Shown here piece by piece: positions 1 through 6,911 of a stretch of DNA of 64,000 nucleotides. Source of the stretch: Oscillospiraceae bacterium (GTDB lineage Bacteria > Bacillota > Clostridia > Oscillospirales > Ruminococcaceae); the NCBI GenBank assembly GCA_902363145.1, contig CABIZB010000001.1:1-64000 (forward strand). The letters are read 5' to 3'. The notes beneath the pieces are model-generated. The model worked only from the letters and a program-made list of their open reading frames with translations. It was not told the origin of the DNA and made no database searches. The position numbers and the translations under genes were made by a program. Position 1 is the stretch's first letter, and each line of letters opens with the position of its first letter.

Positions 1-34
1 AGGGCTGCGCCGGCTCTTATCATATATACCATAT

Positions 35-110
35 TCCTCAATAGCTCAGTCGGTAGAGCGCATGACTGTTAATCATGATGTCGCTGGTTCGAGTCCAGCT
101 TGGGGAGCCA
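35..110 (+). tRNA. tRNA-Asn (anticodon GTT)
   Basis: A full cloverleaf is visible. The acceptor arm pairs 35-41 with 100-106, the anticodon GTT (68-70) sits in a CTGTTAA loop, the T-arm is GGTTCGAGTCC-like, and CCA is encoded at 108-110. A terminator follows directly. tRNA 3' ends are common ICE targets, but no second copy of this 3' end was noticed in the window, so an att role is only a possibility. Confidence 0.95.
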
Positions 111-118
111 CACTGGAC

Positions 119-158
119 AAAGGCGAACCACTTAAAAAGTTCGCCTTTGTTTATTTTT
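119..158 (+). terminator. Intrinsic terminator of tRNA-Asn
   Basis: Ten-base arms AAAGGCGAAC (119-128) and GTTCGCCTTT (139-148) are followed by a T-rich stretch, a classic Rho-independent terminator. Confidence 0.85.
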
Positions 159-210
159 TATCCCGGAAAACCCGTATTTGGAATCATACTTAATCGTGAT
201 TGATATTATT

Positions 211-243
211 GCCCATAGCTTAAAAAAGCTATGGGCTTTTTTT
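211..243 (+). terminator. Intrinsic terminator
   Basis: The hairpin GCCCATAGCTT / AAGCTATGGGC (211-221 and 226-236) is followed by a run of T. It insulates the tRNA region from the promoter that begins at 247. Confidence 0.8.
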
Positions 244-246
244 ATT

Positions 247-323
247 TTCGGCATTCAAGGCACTATTTCGGCATTCAGGGCATTAGTCTTGAAATATCCT
301 GACGTTTATTGTAATATAAACGT
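247..323 (+). promoter_or_regulatory. Tandem-repeat activated promoter, radical SAM operon
   Basis: Two direct repeats, CGGCATTCAAGGC (249-261) and CGGCATTCAGGGC (269-281), are spaced 20 bp start to start. A -35 box TTGAAA (289-294) and -10 box TAATAT (312-317) follow with a 17-bp spacer. A palindrome with 8-base arms (302-309/316-323) overlaps the -10. Repeat type, period and distance to the -35 match those at 3376-3443. Two-turn tandem sites abutting a -35 are typical of an activator such as a LytTR-family regulator; which protein binds is inference. Confidence 0.75.
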
Positions 324-352
324 ACAAACATTCTGCTAGGAGGGAGATTTTA

Positions 353-1474
353 ATGCCACATATAAATAAGCAAATGGCTTCTTTCTTTTTGACTACAAAG
401 TGCAATCTTCGATGTGTATATTGTTATAATAGTAAAGAAAGAATGAGCTATAAGCAACAATCGCTTCCTTTAGAGATTGCAAAAGCTGGAGTAGACTATT
501 TTTTTGCTAATAACTCTAGTAGACATATAAGATTTTATGGACCTGGCGAGCCAACACAAGAATTTGAACTAATGAAGTCTATAGTTGATTACGCTTATGA
601 AAAAGCAGGAAATACGCTTTCAACTGAATTACAAACAAATGGATGTTTTAATAATACAGTTCGTAATTGGATTCTAAATAACATTAACATTGTGTGGGTA
701 TCGTTTGACGGTGAGCCTGAAGTTCAGAATGCTAATCGTCCATGTGCTAATGGTAAGCCTTCTTCACTTATTATTGAGGACAATGTGAAATGGTTAATAT
801 CCCATTCAAATGATAAAAATATTATGGTTGGTGCTAGGGTAACAATAACTGATTTAAATGTTGATAGACAAATACCAATGATAGAATATTTTAAAAGTCT
901 TGGAATACATCATATATGGTCTGATCCTTTATTTCCAGCTGTAGATAAAGTTCCTGTGTGTATGGATGTTGAAAAAATCAAGGATTATCATTTTGATATG
1001 GATAAGTATGTCGATACCTATATAGACGCTTATCATTATGCAAAAGAGAATGACATGTTTTACGGCAGTTTTTTAACATGTAATTTTGATGGCGTATGTA
1101 GTCAACACTGTCGTGCATGCACACCAGTTCCACACTTTACTACTGATGGGTATATATCCGCTTGTGATTTAGTGACGATAGGTGAAAAGGCAGAGCACAT
1201 GGAATGTTTTGTCTATGGAAAATGGAATTCAGATACAAAATCGTTTGATATAGATAATAATAAAATTGAATTATTGCAAACTCGAAGTGTGAATAATATG
1301 GAGCATTGCAAAAAATGCTCTGTGCGTAATCACTGCGGAGGATATTGTTTAGGTGAAGTGCAAAACGAAACAGGAAATTTGTTTGGTCAGAAACCAAATA
1401 CATGTAGAGCTATTAAGAGACTTGCAGAAAGCATAGGTTATTCAGATGAGCCATATGCTTTTATGCACCCATAA
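353..1474 (+). CDS. Radical SAM/SPASM peptide- or protein-modifying enzyme
   Basis: 373 aa. The radical SAM motif CNLRCVYC (C17, C21, C24) binds a 4Fe-4S cluster that cleaves S-adenosylmethionine; a GGEP-like YGPGEP follows at 62-67. The C-terminal third has SPASM-type cysteines (C249, C253, C256, C271, C319, C322, C328, C332, C351), expected to hold auxiliary clusters. SPASM enzymes mature RiPP peptides or act as sulfatase-type maturases. The ATG has a strong AGGAGGGA site. It is first in an operon with an SDR gene, under a promoter that matches the agrB operon promoter. No precursor peptide gene was found next to it, so the substrate is unknown. Confidence 0.85.
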   Translation: MPHINKQMASFFLTTKCNLRCVYCYNSKERMSYKQQSLPLEIAKAGVDYFFANNSSRHIRFYGPGEPTQEFELMKSIVDYAYEKAGNTLSTELQTNGCFNNTVRNWILNNINIVWVSFDGEPEVQNANRPCANGKPSSLIIEDNVKWLISHSNDKNIMVGARVTITDLNVDRQIPMIEYFKSLGIHHIWSDPLFPAVDKVPVCMDVEKIKDYHFDMDKYVDTYIDAYHYAKENDMFYGSFLTCNFDGVCSQHCRACTPVPHFTTDGYISACDLVTIGEKAEHMECFVYGKWNSDTKSFDIDNNKIELLQTRSVNNMEHCKKCSVRNHCGGYCLGEVQNETGNLFGQKPNTCRAIKRLAESIGYSDEPYAFMHP

Positions 1475-1500
1475 ATTTATAATTTTAGGAGGTATTTAGA

Positions 1501-2250
1501 ATGAATGCAGTAGTAATCGGAGCAGCAAAACCGGGGTATGCAGAAGCGATAACAAGAAAATTAATAAAAAATGGTTTCAAGGTTATCGGAACGTATGATA
1601 CTGAGTTTGAGGAAAATGCGACGAAATTATCTAAAGAGTTTTCTTCAGAAAAATTAACACTCAAATCACTTGATCTTTCCTCTAGAAATGATTTGAAATC
1701 GTTTGTTGATGATATTGTTGATCCTATTGATGCTTTTGTATTTGCTCAATTCTATTTTGATATGGAAAATCCAGATGATTTTAATCATGAGATATGGGAT
1801 AAGAGTATTGCAATTAATCTTACAGCGCCTAATTATCTTATTCATGAATTGAAGAACAAAATGAATGCAGGTAGTTCGATTGTAATTTTGACAAGTACAG
1901 AAGGTTTTAGAGGTTCATATGGAGCTTCGGCATATGCGGCAACTAAGGCGGCGATTCATAATTTGGTTAAGACCTTAGCTAATAATTTGGGTAAACGCGG
2001 AATACGTATTAATGCACTTCCTGCTGGCTGGATTGGTGGCGAAATGGATACGGATGAGATTTTTAATAAATCTAGAAGTATGACACCATTAGGTCGTTTA
2101 GGAACTGATGAGGAAATAGCAAATGTTACATGCTTCTTGCTATCAAAAGAGTCTAGCTTTGTAAATGGAACTACTATTGTTGCTGATGGTGGTTATCTTT
2201 GTTCTGATCCTCTTTCAAAATATGAATTTGAAGATACATTTGGACGTTGA
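1501..2250 (+). CDS. Short-chain dehydrogenase/reductase (SDR)
   Basis: 249 aa classical SDR. It has an N-terminal Rossmann glycine motif GAAKPG (7-12, a variant of TGxxxGxG), the structural Asn N106, and a catalytic triad S132, Y145, K149 (YAATK). The C-terminus has the usual substrate-loop and ADGGY signature. It should oxidise or reduce a hydroxyl/keto group with NAD(P). It follows the radical SAM gene by 26 bp with AGGAGG before the ATG, so a shared pathway is likely. Substrate unknown. Confidence 0.85.
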   Translation: MNAVVIGAAKPGYAEAITRKLIKNGFKVIGTYDTEFEENATKLSKEFSSEKLTLKSLDLSSRNDLKSFVDDIVDPIDAFVFAQFYFDMENPDDFNHEIWDKSIAINLTAPNYLIHELKNKMNAGSSIVILTSTEGFRGSYGASAYAATKAAIHNLVKTLANNLGKRGIRINALPAGWIGGEMDTDEIFNKSRSMTPLGRLGTDEEIANVTCFLLSKESSFVNGTTIVADGGYLCSDPLSKYEFEDTFGR

Positions 2251-2278
2251 ACACCAGTAAGCATATATAAGGATGTGA

Positions 2279-3313
2279 ATGCAAATGAAGAATAAGTGGA
2301 CTTTTATAGATATCCTTGTATTATGTTTAGAAATTGCAATTCCCATTATATCAATCGTAATCACTTGTGCTGTGCCTCAAGGCAGAGCATTGGATTCTGA
2401 TATAAAACTTGCTATCATTGGTGGTGGTATTTCTATCCCAATTGTTTTGCTCCAAATTTCAGTTACTGTGGGACAAAATAGTAATGATAGATGCAATGAT
2501 GAAACCAAAACAGCGGTAATGCACTTGTCTGAACAGCTGAATCATATAAGTCCAATACTTGAAAAAGTTTTTTTATCACAAAATGACCGTATAAAAAGGT
2601 TTGTTTATAGGAGAATGGAAGAGGTAACTAAAACTATAAACGCTGCTTTAAGCAATAATAATTCTGGGGAACTTCGTCCTAGTGAATATTATGAGGAATT
2701 ATTGTACTTGGCTGACATGATTATTCGTGATAGAGATGAACATAAGAAGAAGTTTACTGGAGAAATTTGGGCTATGACAAGTTTCGCTGAAGATGAATGG
2801 ATTGCAGATGAAGGATATGAGAGATTATGGACAGAAAAACTTAAAAGCATTTGCGACAAAGGTATAAAAACTCGTAGACTTTGTATAGTCCCTGATACAG
2901 TATATAATATTATTTCAGATAGTGTATTTACAGCTCCACAGCAAAATGCCAATAATTCTTTTTGGGGATTTATAAGTCTGCTGGAAATGTATTATAGCAA
3001 TTCTGTAAGGAAAAAAACTTCAGAGCACTATTTCCTCCGTGAAAATGATAATACTGATTTAACGGACATTAAAGGTTTCTTTGCAATTAAACTTACTAAT
3101 GGTGAGTTACATATATTGCATGGAGAGACTGTTGACAAAAATGGTGCGTTGACAGCAAAGGTTTTGTTTAATCCAGATGAGATACAAGAACTTAGAAATC
3201 TTTTTGAAAGATATGCGACTCAAAGTTATAGAATGGAGAAAGTTATTTCGGATGTATCTAAACAAAATTTATTTGTAGATTACCTTAAGCGTAAAAATAT
3301 TGATCTAACGTAG
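2279..3313 (+). CDS. Membrane-anchored protein of unknown function
   Basis: 344 aa, or 342 from the second ATG at 2285. Two hydrophobic segments lie near the N-terminus (about 8-30 and 43-63). A charged, partly coiled stretch and a soluble C-terminal domain of about 200 residues follow, the latter containing WAMTSFAEDEW and a later RRLCIVPDT strand. That arrangement is reminiscent of non-catalytic PLD-like sensor domains, but I cannot assign a family. It is the last gene of the first operon and is followed by a terminator. Confidence 0.6.
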   Translation: MQMKNKWTFIDILVLCLEIAIPIISIVITCAVPQGRALDSDIKLAIIGGGISIPIVLLQISVTVGQNSNDRCNDETKTAVMHLSEQLNHISPILEKVFLSQNDRIKRFVYRRMEEVTKTINAALSNNNSGELRPSEYYEELLYLADMIIRDRDEHKKKFTGEIWAMTSFAEDEWIADEGYERLWTEKLKSICDKGIKTRRLCIVPDTVYNIISDSVFTAPQQNANNSFWGFISLLEMYYSNSVRKKTSEHYFLRENDNTDLTDIKGFFAIKLTNGELHILHGETVDKNGALTAKVLFNPDEIQELRNLFERYATQSYRMEKVISDVSKQNLFVDYLKRKNIDLT

Positions 3314-3318
3314 TTTAA

Positions 3319-3352
3319 TCCCCTTATAGAACAAATTGTTTCTATAAGGGGA
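3319..3352 (+). terminator. Terminator of the radical SAM operon
   Basis: Thirteen-base arms TCCCCTTATAGAA (3319-3331) and TTCTATAAGGGGA (3340-3352) with an 8-base loop follow the last gene. The T-run is weak. Confidence 0.7.
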
Positions 3353-3373
3353 ATTGTTGTTATTATGACTTTT

Positions 3374-3443
3374 TTGGCATTCAAGGCGGTATTTTGGCAT
3401 TCAGGGCAAAAGCGTTGACTTGCCAGTCACATACATATATAAT
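3374..3443 (+). promoter_or_regulatory. Tandem-repeat activated promoter, agrB operon
   Basis: The direct repeats GGCATTCAAGGC (3376-3387) and GGCATTCAGGGC (3396-3407) are again 20 bp apart. They are followed by -35 TTGACT (3415-3420) and -10 TATAAT (3438-3443) with a 17-bp spacer. The 6-bp gap between the second repeat and the -35 equals that of the promoter at 247-317. Transcription starting near 3450 excludes any start codon upstream of 3474. Confidence 0.8.
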
Positions 3444-3473
3444 ACAATTACACTACTATTTTCGGAGGTTTAC

Positions 3474-3932
3474 ATGAATTCCTGTGATGTGTATATTGTA
3501 GCTCCCATTGCTAAACTTACTTGTGATGAAGATAAGCCATTAGGAAGTAATATTTTTAAGCTACATGAGGTAATCAATAGAATTACGAATAGATATAATA
3601 CTAAAGTTGATATATATAGTTTGGCTAAGGTGAAAATTAACTCAGTGCCTGAAAGCTGTAAAAGAATTGACGAAGCCACTTGTACAATTATTATTATTCC
3701 TTGTGAGAACATACATGACTTTATGATACTCATTGGACATGCTATTGCAAGAAATAAAAAAATCTACATTCTTTTTCTGGACAATAAGACTTATGGCTCA
3801 CAAACAGGAGTAATAGCAGACGGATATGAGAATGTATATGTAGATTGTGTTAATCCATTGCTGAATGATTTTGACAGACTTGATCGATTTATATTATCAG
3901 TTGTCGGAGAAAGAAGTGAATGCAATGCTTGA
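3474..3932 (+). CDS. Small Rossmann-like protein, deoxyribosyltransferase/TIR-like fold suspected
   Basis: 152 aa from ATG 3474, preceded by CGGAGG at 3463-3468; upstream in-frame starts lie inside the promoter. The alternation of strands and helices (DVYIVAPIA at the N-terminus, CTIIIIPCEN, then a LIGHAIARNKKIYIL segment) resembles nucleoside 2-deoxyribosyltransferase-like folds. The catalytic glutamate usually found before the IGxA motif is absent, so a binding or signalling role is more likely than catalysis. It overlaps the next gene, so the two are translationally coupled. Fold assignment is tentative. Confidence 0.55.
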   Translation: MNSCDVYIVAPIAKLTCDEDKPLGSNIFKLHEVINRITNRYNTKVDIYSLAKVKINSVPESCKRIDEATCTIIIIPCENIHDFMILIGHAIARNKKIYILFLDNKTYGSQTGVIADGYENVYVDCVNPLLNDFDRLDRFILSVVGERSECNA

Positions 3933-4581
3933 TAATATCCTGAGTAGACTGGGCATATATGATTTAATGGGCGTACTTTACACAGGAACAATTATATCTG
4001 TAACATTATGGTTTATTAATAGTGTATTTGATATTGTAAACCTTCAATTTCAAGCTCTTGATGTAAATGGTACATTCCTTTTTATTGTGATAAGTTACTT
4101 TCTTGGATTAGTATTTCAAGAAGTAGGCTCATTTATAAGTAAATCAATTTTCTTCAGAAAAAATAAACTTCTGCATATTGCTATGCGTTCTAAGGAAAAT
4201 GACCCATATCTTATGTCAGAGGCTGAGATGAAGCTTCTTAAAAAGAAACTAAAAGAGGAGCGAGGTTACGAAAACAATAATGCAGATATTTCGTACATAT
4301 ACAATTACTGTAAAAGTTATTGCTTTGAGCATTGTGATGTTTCTTTGATTGATAAAGACCAATCAATTGCTGCGATGAGCCGAAGTCTTTCAGTATTCTT
4401 TTCTGTTTTGAGTGTGCTAATAATTATAGCGGTATTCTTAAGTGACAGCATAAGATATATATGGTTAGTTCCGACTTCAATGTTTTTGTCGGTTCTGATG
4501 TTTATTCGTTTTAGAAGATTTACAATAATCAGATATGTTCGTATCTTAAGAGCGTATTTATATCAAAAAGGGCGGGAGTGA
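3916..4581 (+). CDS. Multi-pass membrane protein, unknown function
   Basis: About 221 aa. I chose GTG 3916, six bases after GGAG (3906-3909); ATG 3925 is the alternative. Four hydrophobic helices are visible: one following the IYDLMGVLYTG motif, one near GTFLFIVISYFLG, and two around residues 155-195. A soluble central segment of about 90 residues lies between the pairs. The 2+2 helix plan with a central domain resembles membrane partners of bacterial immune or signalling operons, but I do not recognise the family. It overlaps the upstream gene. Confidence 0.55.
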   Translation: MNAMLDNILSRLGIYDLMGVLYTGTIISVTLWFINSVFDIVNLQFQALDVNGTFLFIVISYFLGLVFQEVGSFISKSIFFRKNKLLHIAMRSKENDPYLMSEAEMKLLKKKLKEERGYENNNADISYIYNYCKSYCFEHCDVSLIDKDQSIAAMSRSLSVFFSVLSVLIIIAVFLSDSIRYIWLVPTSMFLSVLMFIRFRRFTIIRYVRILRAYLYQKGRE

Positions 4582-4585
4582 TTTT

Positions 4586-4780
4586 ATGCCGTATAATGAA
4601 TTTAGAGAGCAAGCAGAGATGTATTATGATAATGCTGTTACAAAGTACAACAATGGTAATTTCATAGGTGCATATCAGGATTTTAACATGGCTAAATGTA
4701 TTGCAGAGAAAAATAACATGAATGGACTTGTTGAAATTATTGATGTATATTTACAAAAACTAAGAGAAAGGAGCATTTGA
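4586..4780 (+). CDS. Small TPR-like protein
   Basis: 64 aa. The segment AEMYYDNAVTKYNNGNFIGA followed by YQDFNMAKCIAEK has the pattern of a single tetratricopeptide repeat. It starts 4 bp after the upstream gene and its stop overlaps the agrB start (TGATG at 4778-4782). The position is one where agrD might be expected, but there is no AgrD-like amphipathic leader, thiolactone core or acidic tail. Probably a small protein-protein adaptor. Confidence 0.55.
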   Translation: MPYNEFREQAEMYYDNAVTKYNNGNFIGAYQDFNMAKCIAEKNNMNGLVEIIDVYLQKLRERSI

Positions 4781-5361
4781 TGGATAAACTTCTTGACGCT
4801 ACAATGAATTTTCTTTATCGTAATGAGGAAAATATGGATGAGGAACAGGCTGAAATTGTACGTTATGGTCTGGAACTGTTTTATCTAAAAGCATTCTTTT
4901 TTCTTGCAACTATAGCCATCGGCATACTGATGGGAAGCTTTTGGGAGAGCCTTATTTTCACTGCTTTGTTATCAGGTATCAGAACTATGGCAGGCGGTTT
5001 TCATGCAAATACAAGAATGCAATGCTTTATAATGTCCATGCTTACATTTGTATGTGTACTTATGATTCTTAAAATTGTAGCTGTATATAATGTTATTCTG
5101 ATACCTCTCATCGTATTAGCGGTTATATCCTCAATTGTTATATGGAAATTTGCGCCTATTGATACTGAAAATAAGCCACTTGAAGATGATGAGATTGCTG
5201 TTTTTCGTAAAAAGGCACGAGTAATGCTCATTGTTGAAATTTGTATCTCAGTTGCGGCGTATCTTATTGGCTTTGTCAGCGTAGCGTGTTCTGCATTGCT
5301 AGCGCTTATAGTAACAGGCATATTAATGTCGACAGAGTTGCTTAATAAAAGACGAAGGTAG
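4780..5361 (+). CDS. agrB: AgrB-family peptide-processing membrane protease
   Basis: 193 aa from ATG 4780. The AgrB signature is complete: R68, GGFHANTRMQC with catalytic H75 and C82 seven residues apart, and the conserved FAPIDTENKPL loop (about 124-134). Four to six hydrophobic helices surround it. AgrB proteins cut the C-terminus of an AgrD propeptide and form the thiolactone/lactone autoinducer at the membrane. Here no agrD, agrC or agrA gene lies alongside; the neighbours are a TPR-like peptide and an XRE regulator. Its substrate is therefore open, perhaps encoded elsewhere or non-canonical. Confidence 0.9.
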   Translation: MDKLLDATMNFLYRNEENMDEEQAEIVRYGLELFYLKAFFFLATIAIGILMGSFWESLIFTALLSGIRTMAGGFHANTRMQCFIMSMLTFVCVLMILKIVAVYNVILIPLIVLAVISSIVIWKFAPIDTENKPLEDDEIAVFRKKARVMLIVEICISVAAYLIGFVSVACSALLALIVTGILMSTELLNKRRR

Positions 5362-5369
5362 GAAATCCT

Positions 5370-5729
5370 ATGGTAAATAAAAATTTCGGTGAGTATGTTC
5401 GTAAACTGCGAACCGAAAGAAATTATTCCCTAAAGCAGCTTGCAGAAGAAATTGAAATCACTCCATATTACCTCAGTTATATCGAAAGCGGCAGAAAGAC
5501 AAATCCTAATCAAAGGATTATTGCTAGAATGTTTGTTGTTCTGAAAATGAGCAAATCAGAGATTGAACATTTTTTAGACCTTCATGCTAAAGCAAATGGA
5601 ATTGTCAGCTATGATATAGCTGAATATATAATGCAAAATGATAATATTCGTGAGGAAATTCGTTCAGCAAGAGATAAACAAGGAGCTTCTCCTAATTGGG
5701 ATGATTTCATAAAGAATTTTATAAAATGA
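5370..5729 (+). CDS. XRE-family transcriptional regulator
   Basis: 119 aa. An N-terminal helix-turn-helix (about 8-62, with RNYSLKQLAEEIEI and YLSYIESGRKTNP) is followed by a C-terminal helical region. It is last in the agrB operon, 9 bp after agrB, and may bind a peptide or protein ligand. Whether it acts on the tandem-repeat promoters is unknown; XRE proteins normally prefer palindromes. Confidence 0.8.
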   Translation: MVNKNFGEYVRKLRTERNYSLKQLAEEIEITPYYLSYIESGRKTNPNQRIIARMFVVLKMSKSEIEHFLDLHAKANGIVSYDIAEYIMQNDNIREEIRSARDKQGASPNWDDFIKNFIK

Positions 5730-5800
5730 TATGTAACGGGTAATCCCGTTATATATTTTGCAGTAGGGTTGACTAGCGAGTCAACAAAGGAGGTAAAAAT

Positions 5801-6031
5801 TTGGTAGCTGTAAACACTTGTTTGAATGTTTGTAAAACAAAGAAAATACGATGTCCTGTTTGCAGGGGGCGTATTTGCGATTTAGTTATTGATGAAGACA
5901 TAAGTTGCAGACATAAATACAAAGTGATTTCAGACGAGGAAAGTAAAAGCAACATAACAATAAAATGCCAAAAATGCGGTTTAATTGTTGGCATAGCGAT
6001 ATGTCAGCAAGATATAAAAAAAATACAATAA
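5801..6031 (+). CDS. Small double-CxxC zinc-ribbon protein
   Basis: 76 aa starting at TTG 5801, set by a strong AAAGGAGGT at 5786-5794. It has a CPVC pair at 18-21 and a CQKC pair at 56-59, consistent with one zinc ribbon like the small cysteine-rich proteins common in conjugative elements. An inverted repeat (GTTGACT..AGTCAAC, about 5768-5785) precedes the ribosome site. Function unknown. Confidence 0.6.
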   Translation: MVAVNTCLNVCKTKKIRCPVCRGRICDLVIDEDISCRHKYKVISDEESKSNITIKCQKCGLIVGIAICQQDIKKIQ

Positions 6032-6080
6032 AATCAAGATACTTAGTACAGGTATCATCCTCTCTGAGTAAATAGGGATT

Positions 6081-6143
6081 AAAGGATAGAAACTTGACAG
6101 GTAGCTTTTAAAGCTATAGTCAGGTTTCTATCCTTTTTTTGTT
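6081..6143 (+). terminator. Long hairpin terminator
   Basis: Arms AAAGGATAGAAAC (6081-6093) and GTTTCTATCCTTT (6124-6136) enclose a further small inverted repeat and are followed by a T-run. Confidence 0.75.
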
Positions 6144-6152
6144 TATACAGAT

Positions 6153-6190
6153 ATGACCTTTCTGCTTTAAAAGCGGAAAGGTCATTTTTA
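6153..6190 (+). terminator. Second hairpin terminator
   Basis: TGACCTTTCTGCTT / AAGCGGAAAGGTCA arms (6154-6167, 6171-6184) are followed by T residues. With the preceding hairpin it separates the left island from the ICE operon. Confidence 0.7.
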
Positions 6191-6286
6191 TGCTGATTCT
6201 TGAATGGCAGCCATACATAGCACGTTATCCTTAACCGAAAATTTAATTCAATTTAGAACTTTATCAAATTTTCGGAGGTAATCACA

Positions 6287-6799
6287 ATGATTGAAAAGAA
6301 ACGTGTAATTGATTTTGTAAAAATAGGTGAAAACACCAATATTGTTAAGCTGTCAAGTGCTTATGACACTAACTGCTCTATGCAGGAATTTGAAACCGTA
6401 GATGACAGAACCCTACAATGCATGCTTGATTCGGAACGTGAAATGGATTCGTTTCAGCGTAATGAACGCAACCACGTAGTAAGTCTGCCTGAAGATGAGG
6501 TTAAAGCTGCAAAAATGGGAGCTGTTACTGTTTCAGTTGAAGAAAAATATTTTTCTGAATATGACTCTGAGCAGATTAATGAGATATTGGATGTGCTAAG
6601 TAAGCTTACATATCGTCAGCGGAAGAGAATTTACATGAAATTCTGTTTGAAAATGACCTACACAGCTATTGGTTTGTCGGAAGGAGTTGCACCTGCATCG
6701 GTTCAGGAAAGCTGTGAGCGTGCATTAAGAAAATTGAGTGAGTATAGTGATATTTTACAAAATACTACGATAAAAACATGGACTGATTTATTGGTTTGA
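6287..6799 (+). CDS. Sigma-70 region-4-like ICE regulator
   Basis: 170 aa with an excellent CGGAGGT site. The C-terminal part (about 100-155) reads as a sigma region 4 helix-turn-helix (LSKLTYRQRKRIYMKF then YTAIGLSEGVAPASVQESCERALRKL). Such proteins head the transfer region of Tn1549-like elements. No region 2 is visible, so it may be an anti-terminator-like or phage-type sigma rather than a full sigma factor. The 112-bp gap before the next gene contains no convincing promoter. Confidence 0.7.
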   Translation: MIEKKRVIDFVKIGENTNIVKLSSAYDTNCSMQEFETVDDRTLQCMLDSEREMDSFQRNERNHVVSLPEDEVKAAKMGAVTVSVEEKYFSEYDSEQINEILDVLSKLTYRQRKRIYMKFCLKMTYTAIGLSEGVAPASVQESCERALRKLSEYSDILQNTTIKTWTDLLV

Positions 6800-6911
6800 A
6801 CTATTTTGAGAAAACTTTTTCAAAAAGCCCTAAAAAAACGCTGTTTTTTTTCCTTATGGGTGAAAGGCAAAAACAATCCTTTCAACTCTGAACGGAAAGG
6901 AGGCAGAGGAT

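Noticed and set aside
35..110. tRNA-Asn as proven ICE attachment site
   Set aside because: No integrase adjoins it and no second copy of its 3' end was seen in the window; the ICE boundary cannot be fixed.
4586..4780. AgrD propeptide
   Set aside because: Its place next to agrB is suggestive, but the sequence is a TPR-like helix pair without leader, thiolactone core or acidic tail.
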